Shown in pieces: positions 24,699-34,735 of a DNA stretch of 64,000 nucleotides. Where the stretch lies: contig CP136061.1 in the NCBI GenBank assembly GCA_032622095.1, forward strand, positions 65,785,127 through 65,849,126. Reading direction: 5' to 3'. This DNA is from Siphonodentalium dalli (Eukaryota; Mollusca; Scaphopoda; Gadilida; Siphonodentaliidae). Below the pieces are notes generated by a model. That model saw only the letters and a list, made by a program, of their open reading frames with translations, did no database searches and was not told the origin of the DNA. Both the position numbers and the translations under genes were made by a program. Within the stretch, counting starts at the first letter, position 1, and every line of letters starts with the position of its first letter.

Positions 24699-26227
24699 CT
24701 TAGATATTGTAAGTTTTTGTAACTGGAGTTCTGGAACCATGAATAATTCTTTAAATTATGTGGAAACAATTTGAGTCCGAGTAATAATATACTCGGAGAT
24801 GCGTATACCATGCACATAGGAATATGATACTGGTCAGGAAACTAAATAGCACCGTATTGTCCGTATCCACGACGAACTTTGTATGACCGTAATACTAGAC
24901 TGACCATGAAGAAAGTACAAAAACATTTGAAATTTTATCACTCGATGAACCGTTTGTCAATGTGATATTTCCCAGCCTATATGTCACAAATTACATTATA
25001 TTCTTTCTTCTTTATTAGTTTATCAGTACTAAATACATATATATAGTACCGATATATGCATGCATTTCGAAAACCAATTCAACGATACGTGTAGATACAT
25101 GCAAATCTTACAATATGTCAGTGAATCAGTGATCCCCACCCCTCCCCCACCCAAAAACCAATTATTTATCTGCGCTGACGAATTTGCCCTAACTGTACAC
25201 GTGTACCAACATGAAATGCAGGGGCATTGCTGTGATTCGGCAGTCACAATCTTTGGTCAACTTGTTCAACAGTTAAAAAATGTCATCACTGGAATATCAG
25301 TTGGAAGTTTCAGACTGAGAAATAAATTGAAATGATTCTGATTGTTTGACTTTCTGACCACAAGTCCCAATCCAAATTTAGTCAAAACACTTACAGTACA
25401 TATATATAAGTCTTATATATATAGGGACTCCAATTTTATTAGTTTTATGACTAATGGTGTGTCAGGGACCTGTGTTTCTTACCACATGTAATATTCAATT
25501 ACTGACACATTTTGGAGTCAAAGCACAATATGTTGGGAAATTTCCAACTATATATAAGGGGTTTCAGGTTGACATTTTTCAACAGTTGGAAACGGTTATT
25601 GATCCCAGTTAGAACATTCTAGCCCAAAGGGGTGAGTGCAAATGAAATTCCCCATTGGAAATTTATAATGTTGTTGTAATAATTTGAAGCATTATAGTTG
25701 TTTTAAAGGATGATATTTGTTTTAACGGAATTCTGAGGTGGTGCAGTCATGAAACATTGAAGGAATTATGAATAATTAGTCTCCAATAATCGGAAGCCAT
25801 GGATTCTCTCAACGATTTAGTTGTTTTAATAATAGGTTGAGATACGCAGTGGTCAGATCATCGTATATAGCGAGGGGGTTGAACTCTATACATTGCAGTT
25901 TGCACCTGGGCACGCCCTGGTGGTAACTATTCTGTCTTTATTGTAATGGCCACTCTAAAAACAAGTCAATACGATACAAAGAGTAGGAATATTTGGTACC
26001 GTTTGCCATTAAAATGATATTCGGGTTATACATAATGAACATTGAAATGTATTCCAGTATTGGTGTATTCAGAATGAAAAGGACACTCAGTGGTATAAGT
26101 TTACAGGGAATTCACGCCATCTTGGGTGCGTTGAAACCACCGACCAGGTGTCCTGGTAAATATATAGGTATATATATATATACCATCCGATCGGCTGCAT
26201 GATGGAACATGGAATCTGTGCTTATCG

Positions 26228-26299
26228 GGCATAGAACCAGCTTCTCAATCGCTGAACGACCGACCGCGCTATATACACATTAACCGTACGATCGAGCTA
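26228..26299 (-). ncRNA. tRNA-like sequence (SINE head or tRNA pseudogene)
   Basis: On the minus strand TAGCTCGATCGTACGG (26284-26299) resembles an RNA polymerase III A box, and GGTTCTATGCC (26228-26238) matches the B box consensus GGTTCNANNCC. They are separated by 45 bp. The sequence does not fold into a clean cloverleaf by eye, so a tRNA-derived SINE or decayed tRNA is more likely than a functional gene. Confidence 0.4.
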
Positions 26300-26866
26300 T
26301 CGGAGTAGGACTCTAAATAGTGACATGGGTCCTCAGACGCCTCCGTCTCGGGTATATGGGTGCATGCATGGATCAGTATATAGGTGGTTGGGGAGAGAAA
26401 CCAATAGATTCTATTGAGGTCACACCCATTAACCAGGACTACTATACCTTATTGTTATAAGTTGGCAACATTCATGTTGAGCTATTGTGATCGCATTCTT
26501 GTGCCCCAAGAAAACAACTTATTCCCAATGTCATGGCCGAGTCGGTCACACGTTAGGACGAATCTGAATAGCACACAGTTGGCTTCCATTTAAGCATTAT
26601 CAAACAAAAATAATTGCTCTTCAGGACAGAAAGATCATGACTTTATTGCTATTCAAAGAAACTTGTGAGGAAAAAGGCCTACATTGTATACAGTTATGTA
26701 GACTGCTATAGACTATTCTCCACTCCAGCCTAATGGACCCTGTTTAGTCATACTATTTGCGTTTCCGTGGCTATCAACCAATGTTTGGAACAATCCATCA
26801 TTCCAGGTAGCCATTCTCTGCTATAATGGTCTCCCATGCATGTGTTTTGTTTATGCTCACCATATA

Positions 26867-27091
26867 TCTAACCCTTTCTTTCTAAATGGATTATCTCACC
26901 CAGATAGAAAAGTATATATTGGAATGGTCTAGTATTCATTTGGAGGGGTGTTCGTGAAAATTAACAGATCACAGACAAATGAGAAGATAATACACGCGCA
27001 GAAGGATTCCTAATCATATGTGGGAAATGTTCAGATAATAAGTTCAACAAACGACGTATATGGAATGAGTATTTAGTAAAGAATGGCTTAA
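26867..27091. mobile_element. piggyBac-like MITE, family P1 (inverted, diverged)
   Basis: Begins ctaaccctttctttctaaat and ends gtatttagtaaagaatggcttaa. Interior: aaggattcctaat, gggaaatgttcagataataa, gttcaacaaacgac. Same module order as 55860-56080. Confidence 0.7.
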
Positions 27092-28149
27092 AGTGAATAG
27101 TATCACCTTGTGTGCAGCACGGACGTTGTTATGGCCACACCATGCATAAAACTGACGACGTCATGATAATATTAGCCAATAATATATATAGTATTGCGGC
27201 TGCATGAAACGACTATAAACCATAAGTCAATACAAGAAAACCATAGTCAGAAATGGTAACGCCCTCAAGATCATATTATTAGGCATGCATATATATATAA
27301 ATTATAATATAAATTATATTAATTTCATGAATGCATGCACCACCTCAGAATTCGGTTAAAACTAATCCTTCAAATTATTACAACAACTACGGCTTATTTT
27401 TGGAGGTTTCTCATTCACCACACCAGAAATCCTCTAAATGCGGATCAAAAAGCTACTAATCGGATTAAATGCACGCCCGATACTTCGCAATACGACATTT
27501 ATTCTACATTCCAACTGAGACATACTACATCAGCAAATTAGCTGTTATATTATGCATTGTGTTCCCTGCTGTTCCGCAATAAAATATTCAAGAGTGGCCC
27601 AGCCATTGTTCATACCTAAATATCGAGAGCAGTTAACGCGGTCATAAACGTTACATACTGCAACAATGAGACATCCGCGAAGATACATCCGCGAAAACCC
27701 GAAATTTTCGAGATATCCACATCGCCCCGTAGCTCCATTGACAAAGCCAGATCAGCCTTACTACAATTTCTTAAAATAACTCGCATCGCGTGAACCCCGA
27801 AATGTATTGTCCTGCCAGTTATCCACATCGCCCCATAATATGCGCGGCCAGAACAGCGAAGTAGTAAACACCCATAGGGCGCTACTTATTAACCATCGAT
27901 TTTTTAAACGAAAGCTTGCAATAAATTTTGCAAATATGATAATTTAGTCAATTTCTGACACCGCAGCAAACGCCAGGCAAACACACTTGTCACTTGTGGT
28001 CCAATTTTGCATTGACGAACACTAATTGAGTAAATCGATTGCTTCGGAAGCCCTGACATTTCCAATGAAACTGTTTAAACTGCAGTCCGATTCGACAACG
28101 AATTAGTCAAAACTTCCTATAAAAGCCAATTTTTAGCCTACCAAGACGG

Positions 28150-28157
28150 TATAAATA
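28150..28157 (+). promoter_or_regulatory. TATA-box-like core promoter
   Basis: TATAAATA preceded by gacgg, with an initiator-like gcagtcatc centred about 28 bp downstream (near 28178). An open exon starting with ATG at 28226 follows. Spacing is textbook for a RNA polymerase II core promoter, but this is sequence resemblance only. Confidence 0.3.
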
Positions 28158-28225
28158 GAAAATTCAATAATACGTGCAGTCATCATCACTCGCATGACAC
28201 AGGCATCGCGAAAATCAACAAAAGC

Positions 28226-28427
28226 ATGCACGAGAACGCTCTTCATGTTCTACCACTTGTGAAACAAAAACATGGACGCTCTTTATTAGAGTCGATCTCG
28301 AATCAGTTTGCCGTTTTCTCGTCTGACAAGAATTCAAAATGTGCTTCCTCTTTTGAAATTCGATCTGAGTCTGACCCTCAGATAGCCTATCATTTGGCTC
28401 ATGCGTATGCTATCGTTGTATCGAGTT
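28226..28427 (+). CDS. candidate first exon (67 codons) ending in a perfect donor
   Basis: ATG at 28226 opens a frame beginning MHENALHVLPLVKQKHGRSL with few AT-biased codons, ending at donor consensus GTAAGT at 28428. It lies between caveolin exons 1 and 2 on the same strand but ends in phase 1, so it cannot splice in frame to caveolin exon 2 (phase 0). It could be the first exon of a nested gene, a non-coding alternative leader or chance. The following sequence (cgttataacga repeated) is palindromic. Confidence 0.25.
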
Positions 28428-29292
28428 GTAAGTCGTTATAGCGAGTTGTAATTCGTTATAACGAGTGTTGGAAGTCGTTATAACGACTTGCAAGTATATT
28501 TGTATATTTGGAGGTGCGGTGGTGTTTCGGATGGCCCTAATCCGCTTTCGTAATATGATACTATGCTGGTAGTGTCCAAATATCGTATTACTTCCTTTGA
28601 TATATAGCTGCGTGGCACACCCTGTTCTTGTGAGAAATCTCTACTTTTCGGCGGAAATGACATGACCTATATATCCGAAAACTCTCATTATGTCGTCGGA
28701 ATCTCACATACCTTGCGAATACTGCCAATTTCACGCAATAAGTTGTTTCCTCACCTAACACGTCCGTAAGCATGTCTAGAACAGCTGTTGAATACAGATA
28801 TCTATAATTGCTTGTGTTCTAAACATCGACAAACTCGTCTAATAAAAAGATGGTACAGAATTGTACCGTTATTATGGACGAAAATTGCCCTGGATGACTG
28901 CATTAAACAGCAATAAATAAATAATTAACAAATAGATTTCAGTATTATTTTTTATTTAACTCAATTCTAATGCACCTTTAAATTATTATTAAAAAAAAAT
29001 AACACACAAGAAAAACGTCTTTAACTTGTGTTTTAAAAGATAGATTAGCAATCTATAATGTTTTAAACTGAATGCCATATTTGCTGTTGATTTGTCTCTC
29101 TGACTCAAAGTTTTGTTATACCCCAGAATATGTACATAACGTTCATGGAAGAGATACAAGTGCCATCTGTAAACGGACATGGCTCGTTAAAACCCCAACA
29201 TCCAGAAAACATATGCATGAGTATTTACTAACGAAAGGGTTAGACAACTCTTGTTACCTGTCATATAGTTAACCACGTTCGTCCTCTTTCAG

Positions 29293-29370
29293 GTGCTCTT
29301 CCATGATATATTTGCTGAGCCAGATGTCTCCATATTCTCTTTCGACAAAGTCTGGGAAATTGCGTTCAAG
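29293..29370 (+). CDS. caveolin, exon 2 (residues 48-73)
   Basis: A 78-bp exon between CTCTTTCAG and GTGAGT, phase 0 on both sides. It encodes VLFHDIFAEPDVSIFSFDKV then WEIAFK. FHDIFAEP (residues 50-57) is the counterpart of the family signature FEDVIAEP, and SFDKVW starts the scaffolding-like segment that binds membrane and partners. From family knowledge this block is always present in caveolins and lies on the cytoplasmic face. In vertebrate CAV1 and CAV3 the region encoded by exons 2 and 3 here is one exon, so the intron at 29371 is an extra one relative to those genes. Confidence 0.93.
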
Positions 29371-30389
29371 GTGAGTTGAACTTATACCCTTCAGTGCAAC
29401 GTTTTGTTCAAAGAAGTGTTCACACCGGTGGGTGGGTCTGCTGATTTTTTTCAGACATAAGGCGGGGGTGGGTGGGTGTTTTGGGTGGGTATTTCGGGGC
29501 CGGAAAAAATGAGTAATGCAAATAGTTTCCTACACTGAAATTTACTCCTGGTTGTCCACAATCAACCTTATATAGACTCTTATCTACATGAATATATCGT
29601 TTAGAACAACATCCATGTAGGGGTCTATATATGGTCTGAGGTTCCCAATACCGGGACAAATACAGGCATCAGATCTGGCAGACATAACTCGAAGTTGCCA
29701 AGTGTGTGTTCGCTAAATCACTTGATAATGTGCGTTTGCCTAGAAACCCGAATACAAAACTCCCGATACAAAAACGACATTGTAAAACTGGAATAAAGTA
29801 ATATTATGTCGGCATTATCTTGTCTAGGTAGGTATATTGTTATCAGTCGTTTGACTCGATAAATGATTACAATTTTTTTTTAAATTACATTTGTTACCCC
29901 ACTTATAATAATAAGATTAGTTGGGCAATTTATCTTATGCACGACAACATATATAGATCAAGCCACGAATCTCTACTCTGGCTAACGCCCATCACCTAGT
30001 ACAAACGCTATCGCATGCCAAATGGGGTGGGATGCTGAAAAATCGCAAGCCAATTTGCGCGCGATTTAGTTTGCCGTGTCCCGCGTGACTCAGCATCGCA
30101 TGCGAATATGTTTCGATTGTAAAATTCAAAGAAATGTAACTCTAACATACCCGTTATTTAGTAAAAAATCATACCAAAAGAATGACACCACAAAGAGACA
30201 CGTTTCAAAAACACTATAGGAAAAATCACTTTTAGGGTGGGTGGGCTTGGGGGAGGCGGACGGCACTGTCTAAGACCTGTTGGGAAACACAAAATTCAAA
30301 CGTCACCCCTTTTTCAAATTGATATCGAGGCAGTCAGGTCGCGCCAGCGACCGCTGCCGCGGGGGCCTGATGGCTCATAAAAACAACTC

Positions 30390-30542
30390 TATATATAAGC
30401 GCCCGCGGCTACCACTTTATAGCATCAAGGGTAGACTGAGCAAATCGAGACGGGATGCTGGTCCCGCCAAACTCTCCAGACGGCATCGACATATCAAAAC
30501 GCATGCGATTCTCGCCTATCGTATCCGTATTTGGACGAGATT
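30390..30542 (+). promoter_or_regulatory. GC-rich island with TATA box and short first-exon-like frame
   Basis: TATATATAAG at 30390-30399 is followed by gcgcccgcgg, then an ATG at 30455 whose frame (MLVPPNSPDGIDISKRMRFS..) runs 29 codons to donor-like GTAAGA at 30543. The local composition is clearly more GC-rich than the rest of the intron. It ends in phase 1, so it does not join caveolin exon 3 in frame. Could be an internal promoter, a nested gene's first exon or a repeat fragment. Confidence 0.25.
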
Positions 30543-31597
30543 GTAAGACCATAGCCTGCGCCCATAGCCATAGTAGAGATCCGTGGCATGATCTAGACAA
30601 CATATTGAACCTGTTTCCCACTGTTTCAGGGTTAAATTGGACAATTTACCTCATTAAAACTCGATATCGTTGTCAGCATTCATTGGAAGATTGTCGAGCA
30701 GATTGAAAATTCAAATATGGACCAGTATGAGCGAAGGTTTTATTGACTTAAGTTATATTTGGCGAGGAACTTTAGATGGGGTCGAAGTGATACCCGCTCG
30801 ATAGATAGTTTCCGAACTTGTTCTTTTATATTTATAAGTGGCGATATATTGTTTTTTAATTAATAATAAAGGCATGTACTCATTTATCATTGTCATGTAC
30901 ATTTGTGGCTTTGCTCAAATTTGTGGTCATGTACATTTGTGGCTTTGTTGTGAACTAGATTATTTTTCTGTGACATCTTAGATATGCACCCTGGTTGTTA
31001 TCAGTTTTGTGTCAAATGACAAATATTAAAAACGGGAAAAAAGTGGTTTGTTATCGAAATATCGAAGTTTGTTTAGAACGCGTGTGTGAGGGTATGTTCA
31101 TTGAAGTAGTATTGCTATCACTTAATAGAAAACAAAAAATGTCGAGCCCTAGATTATAGAAACGAATAATTTTCTTGTGAATTGTGTATTTGCTCCTATT
31201 TTAATCCCCGGGCGAATATAAAACAATTGGTTTCTGACTGCATGTATGCTTACATTAAGATAACAGTGATTCGAATGTTATGCTTTTGTGTGTCATTCAG
31301 GATGCTCTATCTCTTCCCGGGACCACTTCTATCCAAAACAGCGACAACAAATTCTTTGGAATTCTCTGTCAAGGCACATTTCAAAAGACACAAGATAAAC
31401 ATGATATTACACAATATTTCACTTAAAAGTGTTTCAAAAGATAGGTTTCTAATAAAAGATGCTGTAAAATTAATGTAATGGTCTAAAAATAGACTCATTT
31501 TCTGTCCCGGCATAATTGGGGGAAAATTTCCTGTTGCCTGCTCTCTCTGCATGACTAAAATTATTAATTTATACCCCCAAATAATATATATACCTTA

Positions 31598-32371
31598 CTC
31601 GTATTTAAATTCGCGCAGTACTATTTTTAGCGCATCCATTGGTGCGCGAATTTAAAATGAAGCGAAAATAGTACGACTCCTGGGTTTATAGCGAACCAAA
31701 GGGAAAAGCAGAGTGATATGTGGATGAGTTACATACACTAAGGAAGGCTGGACTGAATACAGGCAACTAGACCTGCTTTTATATGGCTAAATATTATGCG
31801 GCGACCGACACAAAAACTATTGCTCATAATTATGTAAAGCAACAAATTATGGTAACATCGTCGGTGTTGAAATACTTGTATACGAAATATACATGGGCCA
31901 GGCTGGTGGTGCGAAAGTGCGCCTCCTGTTATCAACACTGCATGGGGGTGACACCATTAACAAACAGCCTGAATTATTTATGCCAACGCAACCCTCAGCC
32001 AATTAAGTGTTGATTGTTTCTGAAATCAGCTGCCTGGTATGTGGTTGTTGTGTCACTTCTTTCGATTTAATTCCAATGATGTCTATAACTATTGCACTGC
32101 ATGAGAATAATTATTTGGAGCATATAAACACACATCTTTACAGCACACTGATGATGCAGTCATGTTTTACATGCACGGTGTAAATCCGTCGTTATTGTGT
32201 TTAAAATAGACATGTATCTCCAGGAATGGTTAAAAACTGAAACAGTCATCAAATCCAAAACTTTCAGGAAAATATTTTTTGTTGTCAGTTTGGAATTCGC
32301 GCAGCTAGGTTCGCGAATTCAAAGTACGCCAAACTGAGCGAAATATAGTACTGCGCGAATTTAAATACGAG
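31598..32371. mobile_element. TIR element, 774 bp, TA target
   Basis: Left end ctcgtatttaaattcgcgca + gtacta; right end is its inverse (tagtactgcgcgaatttaaa + tacgag). TA flanks both ends (31596-31597 and 32372-32373), as for Tc1/mariner-type insertions. Internal secondary repeats of ttcgcg..gaattc. No transposase frame. Confidence 0.8.
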
Positions 32372-32427
32372 TAACGTAGAAAGTTGCGGAGGAGATACGC
32401 CATCTTTAAATGATTTATACTCTATAA

Positions 32428-32950
32428 CACTCTTAGAAACGTGTGTATAAATTCTACACAATATGTGTTACATTTTGTCTTACACAATATTGTGTAGAAA
32501 TGACACATGAGATCTATGTGTCGGTGGAATGTTTTCAGCATTGAATATGATTGATTATGTGAGCATATTATAGTTAGTAAATGAGATGTGTTATATATGA
32601 GACACAAACCTCGTAAATGCTACCATATTAGAAATCTGGCATCAGCTTAAAAAAATTGTGCTACAGAATTATTTGCTGTTTATAGTTTTGACACAAAGAC
32701 AGTGTATAACACATTTTAAAGCTTCTACCAAATTTTTTTCTGTCTTAGCCTTTACGAGTTTTGTGTCTCCAATAGAATATATCTCATCTAATAACCATGA
32801 TACACTCACATATTCACTCATATTCAACGCTGAGGAAATTCCACCGACACATATAATTATGTCATGTGTCATTTCTACACAATTTTGTTTAAGATAAGAT
32901 AAGATAAGATAACACATAGTGTGTAGAATTTATACAATGTTCTTAGAGTG
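32428..32950. mobile_element. TIR element, about 523 bp, adjoining caveolin exon 3
   Basis: Left cactcttagaaa, ataaattctacaca, gtgtagaaatgacacatga and atgtgtcggtggaat are mirrored in inverse order on the right. Arms about 110 bp. The right arm carries an (aagat)n expansion near 32895-32912. Target duplication not clear. Confidence 0.8.
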
Positions 32951-33015
32951 CATTATACCCAAATATCATACTCGTTTCTCTGGAAAGAATTAAATGTTTT
33001 CTCTTCTTTCGTCAG

Positions 33016-33279
33016 GTTTTTACAAACTCCAAGTTATGGTGCTACCGAATCCTGTCCTTGCTGTGTGGCATTCCAGCGGCTTTGCTGTGGGGCATTAATT
33101 TCGCCTGCATCGCCTTCTGTCATATTTGGTGCTGTATGCCATGTATGAAGCTGTACGAAGTTGACATGGTTTGCATCAAGAAATTCTGGTTCGGCTGCCT
33201 GGATACATTCATGAGGCCATGTTACGAAAATATGGGGTATTTGTTCTACAACATCCGGGTTTTTGTTCACAAAGAGTGA
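33016..33279 (+). CDS. caveolin, exon 3 (residues 74-160, stop TGA)
   Basis: Starts after TTCGTCAG in phase 0 and ends at TGA 33277-33279. It completes the scaffolding-like segment (VFTNSKLWCYR, residues 74-84). Next is the intramembrane hairpin (about 85-113) with the conserved GIP at 91-93 and WG at 98-99, CHIW at 108-111, then MPCMK. A C-terminal amphipathic region ends YNIRVFVHKE, aligning with the family's SNIRINLRKE-type tail. The 160-residue total is within the usual 150-180. Cysteines at 82, 90, 104, 108, 112, 113 and 116 are plausible palmitoylation sites; clustering of Cys around the hairpin is denser than in CAV1. Product: caveolin. Paralogue type unresolved. Confidence 0.96.
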   Translation, partial: VFTNSKLWCYRILSLLCGIPAALLWGINFACIAFCHIWCCMPCMKLYEVDMVCIKKFWFGCLDTFMRPCYENMGYLFYNIRVFVHKE

Positions 33280-33397
33280 ACATGCAGCTCTGTTTATAAA
33301 CTATAGTGGTTCGATCGCGCTTCACTGATCACTACTCTGACTTGGTCCATTACTGAAGGTGTATTACCATTGGTGCAATACTCATTATCGTACATAT

Positions 33398-33650
33398 CCC
33401 TTTCATGACGGGAGCTGCGCTTGTGCAGCATTAATGATCATGAACCAGTGCATTCTCTTATATGTACGAGTCTCCCATAGGGAGCCTCGCATATATAAAA
33501 GAATGAACTGGCTTACATTGTCAAGGTAAATATTGTTAGGCCAATGTATGCTCTTATTTATACGAGGCATCCAATGGGAGACTCACATACAAGAGCATGC
33601 ATTGGCACAAGATTTTCTTAAATTTTAAGGAAGCTCCAGTCATGGAAGGG
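33398..33650. mobile_element. piggyBac-like MITE, family P2, in presumed caveolin 3' UTR
   Basis: Left ccctttcatgacgggagctg, right gctccagtcatggaaggg then ttaa. Full-length partner of 15072-15341. It lies between the caveolin stop codon and the first AATAAA, so it would be transcribed in the 3' UTR. Confidence 0.8.
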
Positions 33651-33731
33651 TTAAATAGGCATGTTTCGTGCAGTTATATGCATAATTAATTATGTATAAT
33701 GTTCAATTATTGTTAATGATTACTGCTCCTG

Positions 33732-33737
33732 AATAAA
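33732..33737 (+). promoter_or_regulatory. candidate poly(A) signal of caveolin
   Basis: First AATAAA on the + strand after the caveolin stop, about 450 bp downstream. Position is plausible; use is unproven. Confidence 0.45.
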
Positions 33738-34255
33738 ACCAAAGATATAATCCAATAGCATATAGTTACGGCGAATATGATATATATGGACCTGTATAGA
33801 CCACATATTGGCACCCTCTGTATAATGTCACTACCTCCAGCAAGCCGAATGGTCTTTGGGAGTGCTAAATAATACAAAGGACACAGTTCTTATACTTGAC
33901 TGGCACGGTGCGGTAAAATTTCGTTGCTTTGAAATTTACTTCACGAAGTTCGTTGTTCGACCACAAAGAACTGTTGTGTATGTCGTTATATGAAAGCAAC
34001 GAGACTATTCAGTATTGACAACTCGTGTCTGGAGTTTTTCCAGTCATCTTTCGAGCAATGATATATCTTTTCATCCGGGCATTCATTTGTATATATTTCC
34101 ACATTGATATACGTTTCATAGGCAGCTATATGTTTGTCAATTATTTGTTGTCCTATATATTTAAATAATGTCGTTTCGTTATTATAGTATTGACAATAAA
34201 ATATCTGTGCTCACTCACTAACCCTGATTATTATATTACTGTTAGGAATTTATCA

Positions 34256-34735
34256 AAGCGCTCAGCAAGCCTTGAAATAGTGTGCCTGTCATTTGCAGAA
34301 TGAGGTCCCCAGATGGTGAATTTAGTGACGCATCCAACATTATTAAATTATGCATTTTATCTTCTGCAAATTAGGGAATATAGAAACTGAACAGAAGGGG
34401 AAAAGTAACTAAAACAATGTTAATTTGTGACTGTAGATAACTCCCAGAAGATGAGGCCTAAGCAGAACAACGTCCCAGATGGAGAATTTAATGATACTAG
34501 CCCACTATGTGGGGTAGCGTCACTAAATTCACCCTCTAGGGCCCTCATTCTGCAAATGTCAGACACACCCTCTGGGGACCTCATTCTGCTTACACCTCAG
34601 CAGAATGAGGTCACTGAGGGTGAATTTGGTGATGCTAGCCCGCTATGCGGGGTAGCATCACTAAATTCACCCTCTTGGAACCTCATTCTGCAAATGACAG
34701 GCACATGCACTATTTCAAGGCTTGGCGCTCAGGCC
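34256..34735. mobile_element. palindromic MITE family M4, copy 1
   Basis: Left agcgctcagcaagccttgaa + atagtgtgcctgtcatttgc; right is the inverse (gcaaatgacaggcacatgca, tatttcaaggcttggcgctc). The core alternates gaggtccccagagggtgaat, tagtgatgctagcccgc and their inverses. Other copies at 51008-51393, 53633-54040 and 61024-61475. The 111-residue frame inside is a repeat artefact. Confidence 0.88.

Larger units (their letters stand above)
11664..29292 (+). other. caveolin intron 1, 17.6 kb, transposon-laden
   Basis: Bounded by GTTAGT at 11664 and CTCTTTCAG ending at 29292. It carries at least two TTAA-flanked MITE families, palindromic elements, the 42-bp minisatellite and the giant fold-back element. 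I found no extra phase-0 caveolin exon inside. Gaps of more than 300 bp not described elsewhere (for example 13895-15071, 16606-17767, 24699-26227, 27092-28148) show no supportable gene. Confidence 0.8.
29371..33015 (+). other. caveolin intron 2, 3.6 kb
   Basis: GTGAGT at 29371 to TCTTTCGTCAG at 33015. It holds a GC-rich promoter-like island (30330-30560) and two TIR elements (31598-32371 and 32428-32950), the second ending only 65 bp before exon 3. Confidence 0.85.

Noticed and set aside
25060-25335. 91-residue + strand frame (..ADEFALTVHVYQHEMQ..QLVQQLKNVITG..)
   Set aside because: Looks partly protein-like but I found no donor or start in a convincing context; it lies in caveolin intron 1 and fits no phase. 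Left unannotated for lack of support.
28226-28427. Alternative first exon of caveolin
   Set aside because: It ends in phase 1 while caveolin exon 2 needs phase 0, and it lacks the NRDP segment.
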